From: Amycolatopsis taiwanensis DSM 45107
GTDB taxonomy: Bacteria > Actinomycetota > Actinomycetes > Mycobacteriales > Pseudonocardiaceae
Reading direction: 5' to 3'
Length of the DNA: 64,000 bases
Assembly: GCF_000519205.1 (NCBI RefSeq)
Contig: NZ_KI912598.1
Location: forward strand, 494,256 to 558,255
In this document: positions 1-8,841 of the stretch, one piece after another
How positions within the stretch are numbered: the stretch's first letter is position 1
Layout of the letters: each line of letters begins with the position of its first letter
Position numbers and translations under genes: made by a program
Notes under the pieces: model-generated
What the model saw: the letters and a program-made list of their open reading frames with translations, nothing else
Databases searched by the model: none
Told to the model about the DNA's origin: nothing

Positions 1-84
1 GTCACGGTCGGCGTCACCAGCGTGCTCACCACGCTCTCGGCCACCCGTACCGCCCCGGTCCACCTCCTCGGCGCCCGCGAGTGA
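1..84 (+). CDS. C-terminal end of an unidentified protein (partial)
   Basis: Frame 1 is open from the first base for 27 codons and closes with TGA at 82-84. The C-terminus reads HLLGARE. The start lies outside the window, and the visible piece is too short to place in a family. The isochorismatase-fold gene that follows starts 36 bases later on the same strand, so the two may share a transcript. Confidence 0.4.
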   Translation, partial: VTVGVTSVLTTLSATRTAPVHLLGARE

Positions 85-119
85 ATCAGGCCCCGATCCT
101 GGTGCCTAGGATCGGGGAC

Positions 120-623
120 ATGACCAAGATCGACCCGGCCACCGCCGCGCTCGTGCTCGTCGACCTGCAGGAGCGGATCGTGACGCTGCCGACCACGCCG
201 CACTCCGGCGAAGCGGTCCTGGCGAACTCGCTGCGGCTGCGGGACGCGTTCCGGGCGGCGGGCGCGCCCGTCGTCGTCGTGAAGGTGTCCCGGCCCGACA
301 ACCCGCCGGGCAGCGAGCTGTCCTTCGACCCGCAGGATGACAAGGTCGTCACGAAGTACACGATCGGCGGCTTCGCCGGCACCGACCTGGACGAGTACCT
401 GCGCGGCAAGGGCGTTCGCACGGTGGTGTTCGGCGGCATCGCGACGGAGTTCGGCGTCGAGTCGACCCTGCGAGCCGCCGCGGACCACGGCTACGACACC
501 GTGGCGGTGTCGGACGCGATGACGGCGCTCTCCGACATCTCGCACGAGAACGCGATCACGAAGATCTTCCCGCGGCTCGGCACGGTCGTGACGACGGACG
601 AGGCGCTGGCGGCCCTGACGTGA
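120..623 (+). CDS. isochorismatase-fold hydrolase lacking the usual nucleophilic cysteine
   Basis: This 167-residue cytoplasmic protein has the single-domain isochorismatase / cysteine-hydrolase fold. The family's first acidic residue is D15 in LVLVDLQ and the catalytic lysine is probably K79. At the position where amidases of this fold carry the nucleophilic Cys (T-x-x-C-V), the sequence reads ATEFGVES, so Gly112 replaces it. Known isochorismatases such as EntB and PhzD also act without that Cys, so a hydrolase working through Asp/Lys chemistry is possible; the substrate cannot be named. The ATG at 120 is preferred over the in-frame GTG at 81 because AGGATCGGGG precedes it and the family N-terminus starts there. 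The stop overlaps the GTG of the NUDIX gene, which suggests translational coupling. Confidence 0.8.
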   Translation: MTKIDPATAALVLVDLQERIVTLPTTPHSGEAVLANSLRLRDAFRAAGAPVVVVKVSRPDNPPGSELSFDPQDDKVVTKYTIGGFAGTDLDEYLRGKGVRTVVFGGIATEFGVESTLRAAADHGYDTVAVSDAMTALSDISHENAITKIFPRLGTVVTTDEALAALT

Positions 624-1012
624 TCGACAAGACGGCCTGGATCCACGTCGTGGACGGCCGCGTCCTGGCGGCGCGCTCGGCCGGCAAGGACAAGTTCTAC
701 CTGCCGGGCGGCAAGCGCGAGCCGGGCGAGACGGACGCCGAGACACTGATCCGCGAGGTCCGCGAGGAGCTGGCGGTCGAGATCATGCCGGAGTCGATCG
801 CCCCGGCGGGAACATTCGAAGCCCAGGCGCACGGCAAGCCGGCGGGCACCCTGGTCCGCACGACGGCCTACTCGGCGGACTACCGGGGTACGCTGCGGGC
901 CGGCAGCGAGATCGAGGAGATCGCCTGGCTCGCCTACGCGGACCGGCCACGGGTTTCGCTGATGGCGCAGCTCATCTTCGACCACCTGCACGAGGCCGGC
1001 GAACTCGAGTAG
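620..1012 (+). CDS. NUDIX hydrolase
   Basis: This 130-residue single-domain protein belongs to the NUDIX pyrophosphohydrolases, which cleave nucleoside diphosphates linked to another moiety using a divalent metal. The NUDIX box spans about residues 31-53: G31, E37, R45, E46, E49 and E50 are all present, with Ala in place of the usual Gly near the end. The GTG start overlaps the TGA of the upstream isochorismatase-fold gene. Substrate specificity cannot be read from sequence; members of this size are often MutT-like sanitation or ADP-ribose enzymes. No signal peptide or membrane segment is visible. Confidence 0.85.
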   Translation: MIDKTAWIHVVDGRVLAARSAGKDKFYLPGGKREPGETDAETLIREVREELAVEIMPESIAPAGTFEAQAHGKPAGTLVRTTAYSADYRGTLRAGSEIEEIAWLAYADRPRVSLMAQLIFDHLHEAGELE

Positions 1013-1089
1013 GTCGCCGACGGCGAAGCGAGGCCGGCCGAACTCACCCCTGCGGCAGATTCGGCATGTGCTCCAGGCGGGACAGTGAA

Positions 1090-1194
1090 TCAGGTCGCCT
1101 TGCGTCCGGTTTTCATGGCGAAGGTGGTCACCGCGGCCGCGGCCAGCAGTGCGAGCGCTACCCAGAACGCGGTCTCGACCGCGGCCCCGGCCGT
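1090..1194 (-). pseudogene. possible C-terminal remnant of an MFS-type transporter
   Basis: On the minus strand a 34-residue stretch ending at TGA reads like the last transmembrane helix and basic tail of a DHA2-type major facilitator (a hydrophobic run around FWVALALLAAAAVTTFA, then KTGRK). Nothing upstream in any frame continues into the rest of a transporter. If the similarity is real this is a decayed relic. The remainder of the 1013-1403 gap holds no gene I can support. Confidence 0.2.
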
Positions 1195-1403
1195 CCGCTG
1201 GCCATGCTTGATGGCCTGTCGAACGAGGAGACCCGGCAAGTCGCGGCCATCTACCTGTGCCAACAGTCGCACGGCATCTGGGCGCAGCTCTGGCCCGACC
1301 TGAAAGATTCATCGCTGCTCGATGAGCCGCCTCGTTCTGCTTCTCGGTCACCGTGGGCAATGACCTGTGACGAAGCGTTCACGCTTCTGACCTCAGATTG
1401 TTC

Positions 1404-1422
1404 TTAGGGTAGCCTTATCTGA
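1404..1422 (+). promoter_or_regulatory. DtxR/IdeR-type iron box upstream of the siderophore-interacting gene
   Basis: TTAGGGTAGCCTTATCTGA matches the 19-bp actinobacterial iron-box consensus TTAGGTTAGGCTAACCTAA at roughly 14 positions, including the central TAG and the CCT half-site. It lies 30 bases before the ATG of a gene whose family takes part in iron release from siderophores, which is the expected place for iron-dependent repression. The match count was made by eye. Confidence 0.6.
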
Positions 1423-1452
1423 GATCGACCCCTGGGACTCGAGGAGTGACGC

Positions 1453-2304
1453 ATGGCGGGAAACCCCCGGCCGGTGACCCGCTTGCGGGTACTGCGCACC
1501 GAGCGGCTCACGCCGCACCTGATCAGGATCGTGTCCGCCGGCGATGGGTTCCGGCCCAACGAGTTCACCGACGCCTATGTCAAGGTGCTGTTCCCGGTCC
1601 CCGGCGTGACCTATCCCGAACCGTTCGACCTCGCGGTGATCCGCGCGGAGCTGCCCCGCGAGCAGTGGCCGAGGATGCGCAGCTACACCGTGCGCAACTA
1701 CGACCCGCCTACCGGCGAGCTCACCCTCGACTTCGTCCATCACGGTGACGAGGGTCTGGCCGGGCCATGGGCGGCGGCCGCGAAGCCGGGCGACGAACTG
1801 CTGGTCTCCGGTCCGGGCGGCGCGTACGCGCCCGGTGACGAGGCCGACTGGCACCTGCTCGCCGGCGACGAGAGCGCGCTGCCCGCCATCGCGGCGTCGC
1901 TGGAGGCGATGCCGGCGGGCGTGCCGGCGCATGTGTTCGTCGAGGTCGCCGACGCGGCCGAGGAGCAGGTGCTGGTCACCAAGGCGGACGCCCGGATCAC
2001 CTGGCTGCACAGGGGGTCTGGGGGCTTGCCCCCAGTCGGGGGTATGGGGGCGGAGCCCCCACAAGACACTGCCACGGGCGATGCGGACCTGGCACGAGCC
2101 GTGCGGGAGCTGGACTTCCCGGCCGGCACGGTGCAGGCGTTCGTGCACGGCGAGGCCGGGTTCGTGCGGCAGTTGCGGCGGTACCTCCTCGACGAACGCG
2201 GCGTGCGCCGCGACCTGCTGTCGATCTCCGGCTACTGGCGGCGCGGCGCGACGGACGAGCAGTGGCGGGCCGAGAAGGCCGCGGAGCGGGCCGCCGGCGC
2301 CTGA
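1453..2304 (+). CDS. siderophore-interacting FAD/NAD(P)H ferric reductase with an inserted segment
   Basis: This 283-residue cytoplasmic flavoprotein belongs to the siderophore-interacting (ViuB-like) family, which reduces ferric siderophores to release iron. The flavin-binding motif RMRSYTVRNYD lies at about 74-84. The SIP C-terminal NAD(P)H part includes HLLAGDESALPAI (134-146) and VHGEAGFVRQLRRYL (231 onward). The ATG at 1453 is preceded by GAGGAG at 1441-1446. Residues about 188-207 (GLPPVGGMGAEPP within them) do not belong to the family: they are encoded by a palindromic G+C-rich repeat inserted in frame in a loop. The gene has its own iron box upstream, and its 3' flank is a 21-bp repeat array. 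Family assignment is firm; activity with the insertion is untested. Confidence 0.9.
   Translation: MAGNPRPVTRLRVLRTERLTPHLIRIVSAGDGFRPNEFTDAYVKVLFPVPGVTYPEPFDLAVIRAELPREQWPRMRSYTVRNYDPPTGELTLDFVHHGDEGLAGPWAAAAKPGDELLVSGPGGAYAPGDEADWHLLAGDESALPAIAASLEAMPAGVPAHVFVEVADAAEEQVLVTKADARITWLHRGSGGLPPVGGMGAEPPQDTATGDADLARAVRELDFPAGTVQAFVHGEAGFVRQLRRYLLDERGVRRDLLSISGYWRRGATDEQWRAEKAAERAAGA
2012..2061 (+). repeat. double-hairpin G+C-rich repeat inserted inside a coding sequence
   Basis: Two perfect palindromes lie next to each other. CTGGGGG (2018-2024) pairs with CCCCCAG (2029-2035) over a CTTG loop, and TGGGGG (2045-2050) pairs with CCCCCA (2056-2061). The same two-hairpin arrangement occurs between genes at 21456-21501. 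Here it is translated in frame as part of the siderophore-interacting protein. Confidence 0.75.
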
Positions 2305-2320
2305 CCGAACCGCCGCCCCG

Positions 2321-2566
2321 GAACTCGCGTGCCCGGACCCAGAATTCGCGTGCCTGGACCCGGAACTCGCGTGCCCGGAGCCGGAATTCGCGTGCCTGGA
2401 GCCGGAATTCGCGTGCCTGGAGCCGGAATTCGCGTGCCTGGAGCCGGAACTCGCGTGCCTGGGCCGGGGACACGCCGGCGCTACGCGTGTCCCCGGTTCC
2501 GGCGCCTGTGTTCCCGGTTCCGGCGCCTGTGTTCCGGGTTGCGGCGCCTGAAATCCGGGTTCGGAC
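2321..2566. repeat. 21-bp tandem repeat array A, mirror-image around a palindromic core
   Basis: Seven 21-bp units start at 2321, 2342, 2363, 2384, 2405, 2426 and 2447; each opens with GAACTCGCGTGCC or GAATTCGCGTGCC. A core palindrome follows: CCGGGGACACGC (2464-2475) and GCGTGTCCCCGG (2485-2496), 12-bp arms and a 9-base loop. Reverse-oriented units then start at 2497, 2518 and 2539 (TTCCGGCGCCTGTGTTCC type), with a partial one at 2560. The array fills the gap between two convergent genes. The 21-base period keeps all frames open, which creates spurious long ORFs in this region. Confidence 0.9.
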
Positions 2567-2576
2567 ACGCGTGCGG

Positions 2577-3341
2577 TCAGGCCAGGAGGTAGCCGCCGTC
2601 GATGCCGATCACCTGCCCGGTCACCCAGCTGGCCGGCTCGGCCAGGTCGGCGACCCAGCTCGCCACGTCCTCGGGCCGGCCGCGGCGACCGAGAGGGATC
2701 CGGTCACGCTCGTCGGCCTTGATGTGCTCGATCTCGGCTCGGGACAGGCCCATCCGGTCGAGCGCCTCGCTCTCGACCGGCCCGGGAGCCACCGCGTTGA
2801 CCCGCACCCCGTGTGGGGCGAGCTCGAGCGCCCAGCTGCGGGTCAACTGCTCCAGCGCGGCCTTGGTGGCGCCGTACCAGCTGAGCCCGGGCGCGGGTTT
2901 GGCACCGAACGTGCTGGAGATGTTGACGATCGCGCCCCGACTCTCGAGCAGAAACGGCAGTGCCTGCTGCGCGAGCAGAGTCGGCCCGAGCACATTGATC
3001 GCCCAAGTCCGCTTCGCCGCGGCCGGCTCGATCTTCCCCAGCAGCCCCGGTGTACCCACACCCGCGTTGTTGACCAGCACATCGAGTCGGCCGGGCTCCG
3101 TGGCGGCCGCCACCATCTCGACGATGTCGGCCGGCTCGGACACGTCGCCTACGTGGTAGCGGATCCCTGCATGCAATTCCGCAGTGGCAGCGAGGGCTTG
3201 TGGGCGCCTGCCGACGATCAGCACATCCAGGCCCCGCTGGGCCAGTGTCACTGCCACCGCCCGGCCAATCCCGGAACCGCCGCCGGTGACCAGCGCGGTT
3301 CGCGTGACGTTCGCGGCATCCGTTGTGGAATCTTCGCTCAT
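2577..3341 (-). CDS. short-chain dehydrogenase/reductase
   Basis: This 254-residue classical SDR is a cytoplasmic NAD(P)-dependent oxidoreductase. It shows the cofactor glycine motif TGGGSGIG (19-26), NNAG (91-94), catalytic Ser in NISS (about 142), YGATK with Tyr156 and Lys160, and the C-terminal IDGGYLL typical of FabG-like members. R45 and R46 after the second beta strand hint at NADPH preference. The ATG at 3341 follows a promoter region shared with the divergent merR gene, and a MerR-type operator sits directly upstream. This arrangement suggests that the regulator controls the SDR in response to its substrate or a related electrophile. The substrate is unknown. Confidence 0.9.
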   Translation of the reverse strand: MSEDSTTDAANVTRTALVTGGGSGIGRAVAVTLAQRGLDVLIVGRRPQALAATAELHAGIRYHVGDVSEPADIVEMVAAATEPGRLDVLVNNAGVGTPGLLGKIEPAAAKRTWAINVLGPTLLAQQALPFLLESRGAIVNISSTFGAKPAPGLSWYGATKAALEQLTRSWALELAPHGVRVNAVAPGPVESEALDRMGLSRAEIEHIKADERDRIPLGRRGRPEDVASWVADLAEPASWVTGQVIGIDGGYLLA

Positions 3342-3349
3342 GGCGGCCA

Positions 3350-3380
3350 CGTTAAGTACTGACACCAGCGTCAGGGTCAA
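3350..3380 (-). promoter_or_regulatory. MerR-type operator/promoter for the SDR gene
   Basis: On the minus strand TTGACC (from 3380) is followed by a 19-base spacer and TTAACG (3355-3350), the stretched spacing typical of MerR-activated promoters. The spacer contains the inverted repeat CTGAC-N6-GTCAG at 3359-3374. The site lies between the divergent SDR and merR starts and could serve both. Confidence 0.55.
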
Positions 3381-3398
3381 GTGCAGGAGGACAGGACG

Positions 3399-3755
3399 AT
3401 GCAGATCGGGGAGCTCGCGCGGCGAACCGGAGTGAGCCGGCGCGCGTTGCGCTACTACGAGCAGCACGACCTGCTGCATTCCCGCCGTGGCCCCAATGGC
3501 TGGCGCGACTACGACGAAGCAGCCGTCGACCGGGTGCTCCGAATCGCCGAGATGATCGGCAACGGGTTGACCCTCGACGGTGTGAAGCAGCTCGCACCCT
3601 GCCTGGACATGCACCATTCGTCCAACTGCGACGACCCCGGGCTACCCCTGCAGACCTACCAGGATCGACTCGCGGTCCTCGACGACCGGCTGGCCCGGTT
3701 GCAGCACCACCGCGGTCGGCTCATCGACCAGATCCAGGCCCTGCACTCTCCCTGA
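3399..3755 (+). CDS. MerR-family transcriptional regulator
   Basis: This 118-residue DNA-binding protein has an N-terminal winged helix-turn-helix (MQIGELARRTGVSRRALRYYEQ, residues 1-22, then the wing around GWRDYDE) and a dimerisation coiled coil near the C-terminus (residues about 85-113). The effector part is short. A single internal Cys (C79, in SSNCDD) offers no obvious metal site. The ATG at 3399 is preceded by CAGGAGG (3384-3390). It is divergent from the SDR gene with a MerR-type operator between them, so regulation of the SDR and of itself is the likely role. Confidence 0.88.
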   Translation: MQIGELARRTGVSRRALRYYEQHDLLHSRRGPNGWRDYDEAAVDRVLRIAEMIGNGLTLDGVKQLAPCLDMHHSSNCDDPGLPLQTYQDRLAVLDDRLARLQHHRGRLIDQIQALHSP

Positions 3756-3796
3756 ACAGAAGCGGCGGCCCGACCAAGCCGCCGCCGCCCGAGCCC

Positions 3797-3956
3797 GGAA
3801 CTCGCCCGCCCGAGCCCAGAACTCGCCCGTCTGAGCCCGGAACTCGCCCGCCCGAGTCGGGGACACGCCAAAGCCCGGGCGTGTCCCCGGTTGCGGTCGC
3901 TGTGTTCCGGGCTCCGGGCGCTGTGTCCCCGGTTCCGGCGGGCGAGTTCCCGGTTG
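3797..3956. repeat. 21-bp tandem repeat array B, mirror-image around a palindromic core
   Basis: Three forward units start at 3797, 3818 and 3839 (GGAACTCGCCCG type). The core palindrome is GGGGACACGCC (3859-3869) with GGCGTGTCCCC (3878-3888), 11-bp arms over an 8-base loop. Reverse units start at 3889, 3910 and 3931 (ending GTGTTCC, GTGTCCC or GAGTTCC), and a truncated one at 3952 runs up to the LLM gene stop. As in array A, it fills the gap between convergent genes. Confidence 0.9.
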
Positions 3957-4961
3957 CTAGGAAGCACCGTCCAGTTCGCCGATGATCCCCTCGCCGTAGG
4001 CGGCGAGGGTCTGTTCGCGCTGGTCGTGCATGAGGTAGACGGCGAACTGGTCCACGCCCAGCGCGGCGAATTCCCGCAGGCGCTCGAGGTGCGCGCGGGC
4101 GGGCCCGAGCAGGCAGAACCGGTCCACGATCTCGTCCGGCACGAAGTCGGTCGTCGGGTTGCCGGCCCGGCCGTGGTGGGCGTAGTCGTAACCCTGCCGC
4201 CCGGCGATGTAGTCGGTGAACTCGCGCGGCACCGGGCTGGAATCGCCGTACCGGGCGACGAGTTCGGCGACATGGTTGCCGACCATCCCGCCGAACCAAC
4301 GTAGCTGTTCCCGCTGGTGCGCCAGGTTGTCACCGACGTAGGCGGGCGCGGCCACGCACATGGTGATCCCGGCCGGGTCGCGGCCCGCCTCCCGCGCGGC
4401 CTCGCGCACCGAGCCGATGGTCCACGCCGCGATCGCCGGATCGCCGCACTGGAGGATGAACCCGTCGGCCTGCTCGCCGGCCAGTTTCAGCGCCTTCGGC
4501 CCGTAGCCCGCCATCCAGATCTCCAGCCGCCCGTCGCGGACCCACGGGATGCGCACCGCCGTGTCGCCGAAGAAGACCCGGCGTCCCTCGGCCAGTTCCT
4601 TGATGACGTGCATGGATTCGCGCAACGTGGCCAGGCTCGACGGCGGCCTGCCGACCACCCGATGCGCCGAGTCGCCGCGGCCGATCCCGCACACCGTCCG
4701 GTTGCCGAACATCTCGTTGAGGGTCGCGAACAGCGAGGCCAGCACCGAGGGGTCCCGGGTACCGGGACTGGTCACCATCGGGCCCACGGTCATCGCGGTG
4801 GTGCTCGCGAGGATCTGCGAGTAGATCACGAAAGGTTCCTGCCAGAGCACGCACGAGTCGAACGTCCAGCCGTAGGAGAAGCCGCAGTCCTCGGCCTGCC
4901 GCATCAGCCGCACCACTTCCCGCGCGGGCGGGTCGGTCTGCAGTACCACACCGAAATCCAC
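3957..4961 (-). CDS. LLM-class flavin (F420 or FMN) dependent oxidoreductase of the hydantoinase-linked type
   Basis: This 334-residue protein has the luciferase-like TIM-barrel fold: N-terminal MDFGVVLQTDPPAREV, a substrate/flavin region around MVTSPGTRDP, GIGRGDS near residue 105 and WMAGYGPKALKLAGE in the middle. It resembles the subfamily I know as TIGR03842, which is repeatedly found beside dihydropyrimidinase genes. The GTG at 4961 is chosen because the family N-terminus begins there. It lies 8 bases after the dihydropyrimidinase stop and is the last gene of a four-gene run with permease, amidase and hydantoinase. No dihydropyrimidine dehydrogenase is visible in the window, so this enzyme is a candidate for a redox step on the ureide substrate. 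Cofactor choice cannot be decided from sequence. Confidence 0.8.
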   Translation of the reverse strand: MDFGVVLQTDPPAREVVRLMRQAEDCGFSYGWTFDSCVLWQEPFVIYSQILASTTAMTVGPMVTSPGTRDPSVLASLFATLNEMFGNRTVCGIGRGDSAHRVVGRPPSSLATLRESMHVIKELAEGRRVFFGDTAVRIPWVRDGRLEIWMAGYGPKALKLAGEQADGFILQCGDPAIAAWTIGSVREAAREAGRDPAGITMCVAAPAYVGDNLAHQREQLRWFGGMVGNHVAELVARYGDSSPVPREFTDYIAGRQGYDYAHHGRAGNPTTDFVPDEIVDRFCLLGPARAHLERLREFAALGVDQFAVYLMHDQREQTLAAYGEGIIGELDGAS

Positions 4962-4969
4962 AGTCCCCC

Positions 4970-6355
4970 CTAACTCAGGTACTGGCAGAGATCCCGCGCC
5001 AGGAACTTGCCGTGGCCGCGGCCGCCGCCGAATCCGGACGGGGACACGACGACTTTGCCCCGCGAGAGCACCGTTTCCACCTTCCCGGTGATTTCGAAGC
5101 CCTCGTACGCCGAGTAGTCGACGTTCATGTGATGCGTCTCGGCGGAGAGGGTCTGTCGCGCCGCCGGGTCGTAGATCACGATGTCGGCGTCGGAACCCGG
5201 CGCGATCACGCCCTTGCGCGGGTACAGGCCGAACATCCGCGCCGGTGTGGTCGAGCACGCCTCCACCCACCGGGCCAGCGAGATCTCCCCGGCGACGACG
5301 CCCTGGTGCAGCAGGTCCATGCGGTGCTCCACGCCCGGCATTCCGTTGGGAATCCGGGAGAAGTCGCCTCGGCCGAGCTCCTTCTGGTCCTTGAAGCAGA
5401 ACGGGCAGTGATCGGTGGACACCACGGACAGGTTGTTCGTGCGCAGCCCGCGCCACAGGTCGGCCTGGTGCCGCTTTTCCCGCAACGGCGGCGAAGCCAC
5501 GTACTTGGCGCCTTCGAAGTCCGGTCGCGCCAAGTCCTCTATGGACAGGTACAGGTACTGCGGACAGGTCTCGGCGAACACGTTCTGTCCCTCGGTTCGC
5601 GCCGCGGCGACCGCCGACAGCGCCTCCGCTGCGGACAGGTGCACGATGTAGAGCGGGGCGCCGGTCACCTTCGCCAGTGCGATCGCTCGTGCGGTCGCCT
5701 CACCCTCCAAAATGGAAGGACGGGTCAGCCCGTGCTCCACCGGGCCGGTCCGGCCGGAGGCCAGCGCCTGCGCGACGAGTTCGTCGATCGCGATGCCGTT
5801 CTCCGCGTGCATCATGATCGTCGAGCCGGTCTCGGTCGCCTTCTGCATGGCGCGCAGGATTTCGCCGTCCGTCGAGTAGAACACGCCCGGATAGGCCATG
5901 AACATCTTGAAGCTGGAGACACCGGCGTCGACGCAGGTTTCCATGTCCTTCAAGGTGGTGTCGTTGACGTCCGACACGATCATGTGGAACCCGTAGTCGA
6001 TCGCGCAGTTGCCGTCGGCCTTCTCGTGCCACTTGTCCAGCGTCGCGGTCAGGGTGGTTCCCTTGCTCTGCACGGCGAAGTCGATGATCGTCGTCGTGCC
6101 GCCCCACGCGGCGGCCTCGGTGCCGGTAGCGAAGGTGTCCACCGAGTGGGTTCCGCCGAACGGCATCTCCATGTGGGTGTGCGCGTCGATCCCACCCGGC
6201 AGCACATATTTCCCGCTCGCGTCCAGTACTTCGTCGGCGGTTTCGAAGAGACCCGGCGCGGCGACGGCAGCGACCTTTTCGTCCTCCACCAACACATCGG
6301 CGGCACTCGCGCCGGTGGCGCTCAGTACGGTCCCGCCCTTGATCAGGGTTCGCAT
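4970..6355 (-). CDS. hydA: dihydropyrimidinase / D-hydantoinase
   Basis: This 461-residue cyclic amidohydrolase opens the ring of dihydropyrimidines or hydantoins to N-carbamoyl amino acids. All binuclear metal ligands are visible: H59 and H61 (IDAHTHMEMP), the lysine to be carbamylated K150 (SSFKMFMAYPG), H183 (MMHAENG), H239 (YIVHLS) and D315 (STDHCPF). Length and spacing match bacterial D-hydantoinases. It lies 11 bases downstream of the ureidopropionase-like gene, which would use its product, and in the same operon as an NCS1 permease. Physiological substrate (dihydrouracil, dihydrothymine, hydantoin) is inferred only from context. Confidence 0.92.
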   Translation of the reverse strand: MRTLIKGGTVLSATGASAADVLVEDEKVAAVAAPGLFETADEVLDASGKYVLPGGIDAHTHMEMPFGGTHSVDTFATGTEAAAWGGTTTIIDFAVQSKGTTLTATLDKWHEKADGNCAIDYGFHMIVSDVNDTTLKDMETCVDAGVSSFKMFMAYPGVFYSTDGEILRAMQKATETGSTIMMHAENGIAIDELVAQALASGRTGPVEHGLTRPSILEGEATARAIALAKVTGAPLYIVHLSAAEALSAVAAARTEGQNVFAETCPQYLYLSIEDLARPDFEGAKYVASPPLREKRHQADLWRGLRTNNLSVVSTDHCPFCFKDQKELGRGDFSRIPNGMPGVEHRMDLLHQGVVAGEISLARWVEACSTTPARMFGLYPRKGVIAPGSDADIVIYDPAARQTLSAETHHMNVDYSAYEGFEITGKVETVLSRGKVVVSPSGFGGGRGHGKFLARDLCQYLS

Positions 6356-6366
6356 CAGTTACCTCC

Positions 6367-7209
<843 letters not shown>

Positions 7210-8841
7210 GGGTCTCCTCCTTCGGTTTGGGTGATCCGGCCAGGGAAAACGCGAGATAGACGACGAAGCCGCCGACCAGCCCGGCGACCCAGCTGTAGTC
7301 GTAGAGGGGCTTGAGGAACGGAATCAAGCCGTCGGCGGGGAACGGCCCATCGGTACCCGGCGCGGTGTAGGCGCCGCCGACGGCGAGCACCGCGCCGACG
7401 ACGGTAGCGACCAGCGCTTGCCAGCTCCACCCCGCGCGGAACCAGTAGACGCCGCGTTCGAGGTAGAGCCCGGCGAGGTTCAGCTTCGTCCGCCGCACCA
7501 CCCAGTAGCCGGCGATCAGTACGCCCGCGACCGCGCCGAGCACGCCGCCGTAGAAGCCGAGCCAGGCGAAGATGTAGATGTTCGGGTCCGAGTACAGCCG
7601 CCACGGCTGGATCAGGATGCCGATCACGCCGGTGATCAGGCCGCCCACCGCGAACGTGATGCGTTTCGGGAAGGCGTTGGAGAAGTCGTAGGACGGGCTG
7701 ACCACGTTCGCGGCCAGATTGGCCGAGATGGTGGCCAGCACGAGCGCGACGAGCGCGATCATCACCAGTGCTGGGCTGGAGAACCGGTCGGCCAGCTGCG
7801 CCGGATCCCAGATCGCCTGCCCGTAGAGCAGGGCGCCGTCCGAGGTGGTCAGGATCGCCACGATCGAGATGAACGTCATGGTGGTCGGCAGGCCGAGGAT
7901 CTGGCCGCGGATCTGCTTGGCCTGGCTGCCGCCGAACCGCGTGAAGTCCGGCATGTTCAGCGAAAGCGTGGACCAGAACGCGATCATGGCCATCAGCGCG
8001 GGCGCGAAGACCTTCCAGAACGACGGGCCCCAGCCCAGCTTCGACGGCTCGGACAGGATCGGCCCGATGCCGCCCGCCTTGAACAGCACGTAGCCGAGCA
8101 GGATCAGAAAGCCCACCGAGACCAGCGGCGCGGTCCAGTTCTCGAAGCGGCGGACGGCCTCCATACCGCGCCAGATGATCAGCATCTGCACGACCCAGAA
8201 CACCGCGAACGACAGCCACAGCGTCCACGGTTGGCCGCCGATCGCGGCGGCGTCGCGCCAGACGGGGCCGAGCAGCCTGCCGAGCAGGATGTAGATCGCC
8301 TCACCGCCGACCCAGGTCTGGATCCCGAACCAGCCGCATGCGATGAAGGCGCGCAGCAACGCGGCGACGTTCGCGCCGCGGACGCCGTAGAAGGCGCGGG
8401 CGAACACCGGGAACGGGATGCCGTACTTGGTGCCGGCGTGGCTGTTCAACAGCATCGGGATGAGCACGATCAGGTTGCCCAGGGTGACCGTGATCAGGGC
8501 CTGCGCCCAGTCCATGCCCAGCGCGATGAGCGAGGAGGCCAGCGCATACGACGGGATGTTGTGGGCCATGCCCATCCAGAGGGCGAAATAGTTGTACGTG
8601 GTCCAGGTGCGTTTCGCCACGGGCACCGGGGCGAGTTCGTCGTTGAAGAACCGGCTGCCGCTGATCGGCGTGATGTCCGGCAGATCCACCCGGCCGTCCG
8701 GCTGCGAGATCTGGGTCATTGGCGAATCGTGCGCGCCCGGTCCCGGTTCCGGAAATGGACAGAGTGTTCATCGTTGCGCGGGTTCGCGCACAATCTGTGG
8801 ATCGAGCCAGGTGGAAATGCCGCCGGAAAACGCCGGAAAGA

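Noticed and set aside
1013..1403. A 113-codon plus-strand ORF and a long minus-strand ORF in this gap
   Set aside because: Composition and lack of any recognisable motif suggest chance frames; only a short transporter-like remnant on the minus strand is noted, at low confidence.
1997..2592. Several long ORFs with repeated AREFRLQ- or FACLEPE-like peptides
   Set aside because: They are produced by the 21-bp repeat (seven codons per unit), which keeps every frame open; no start signal or family supports them.
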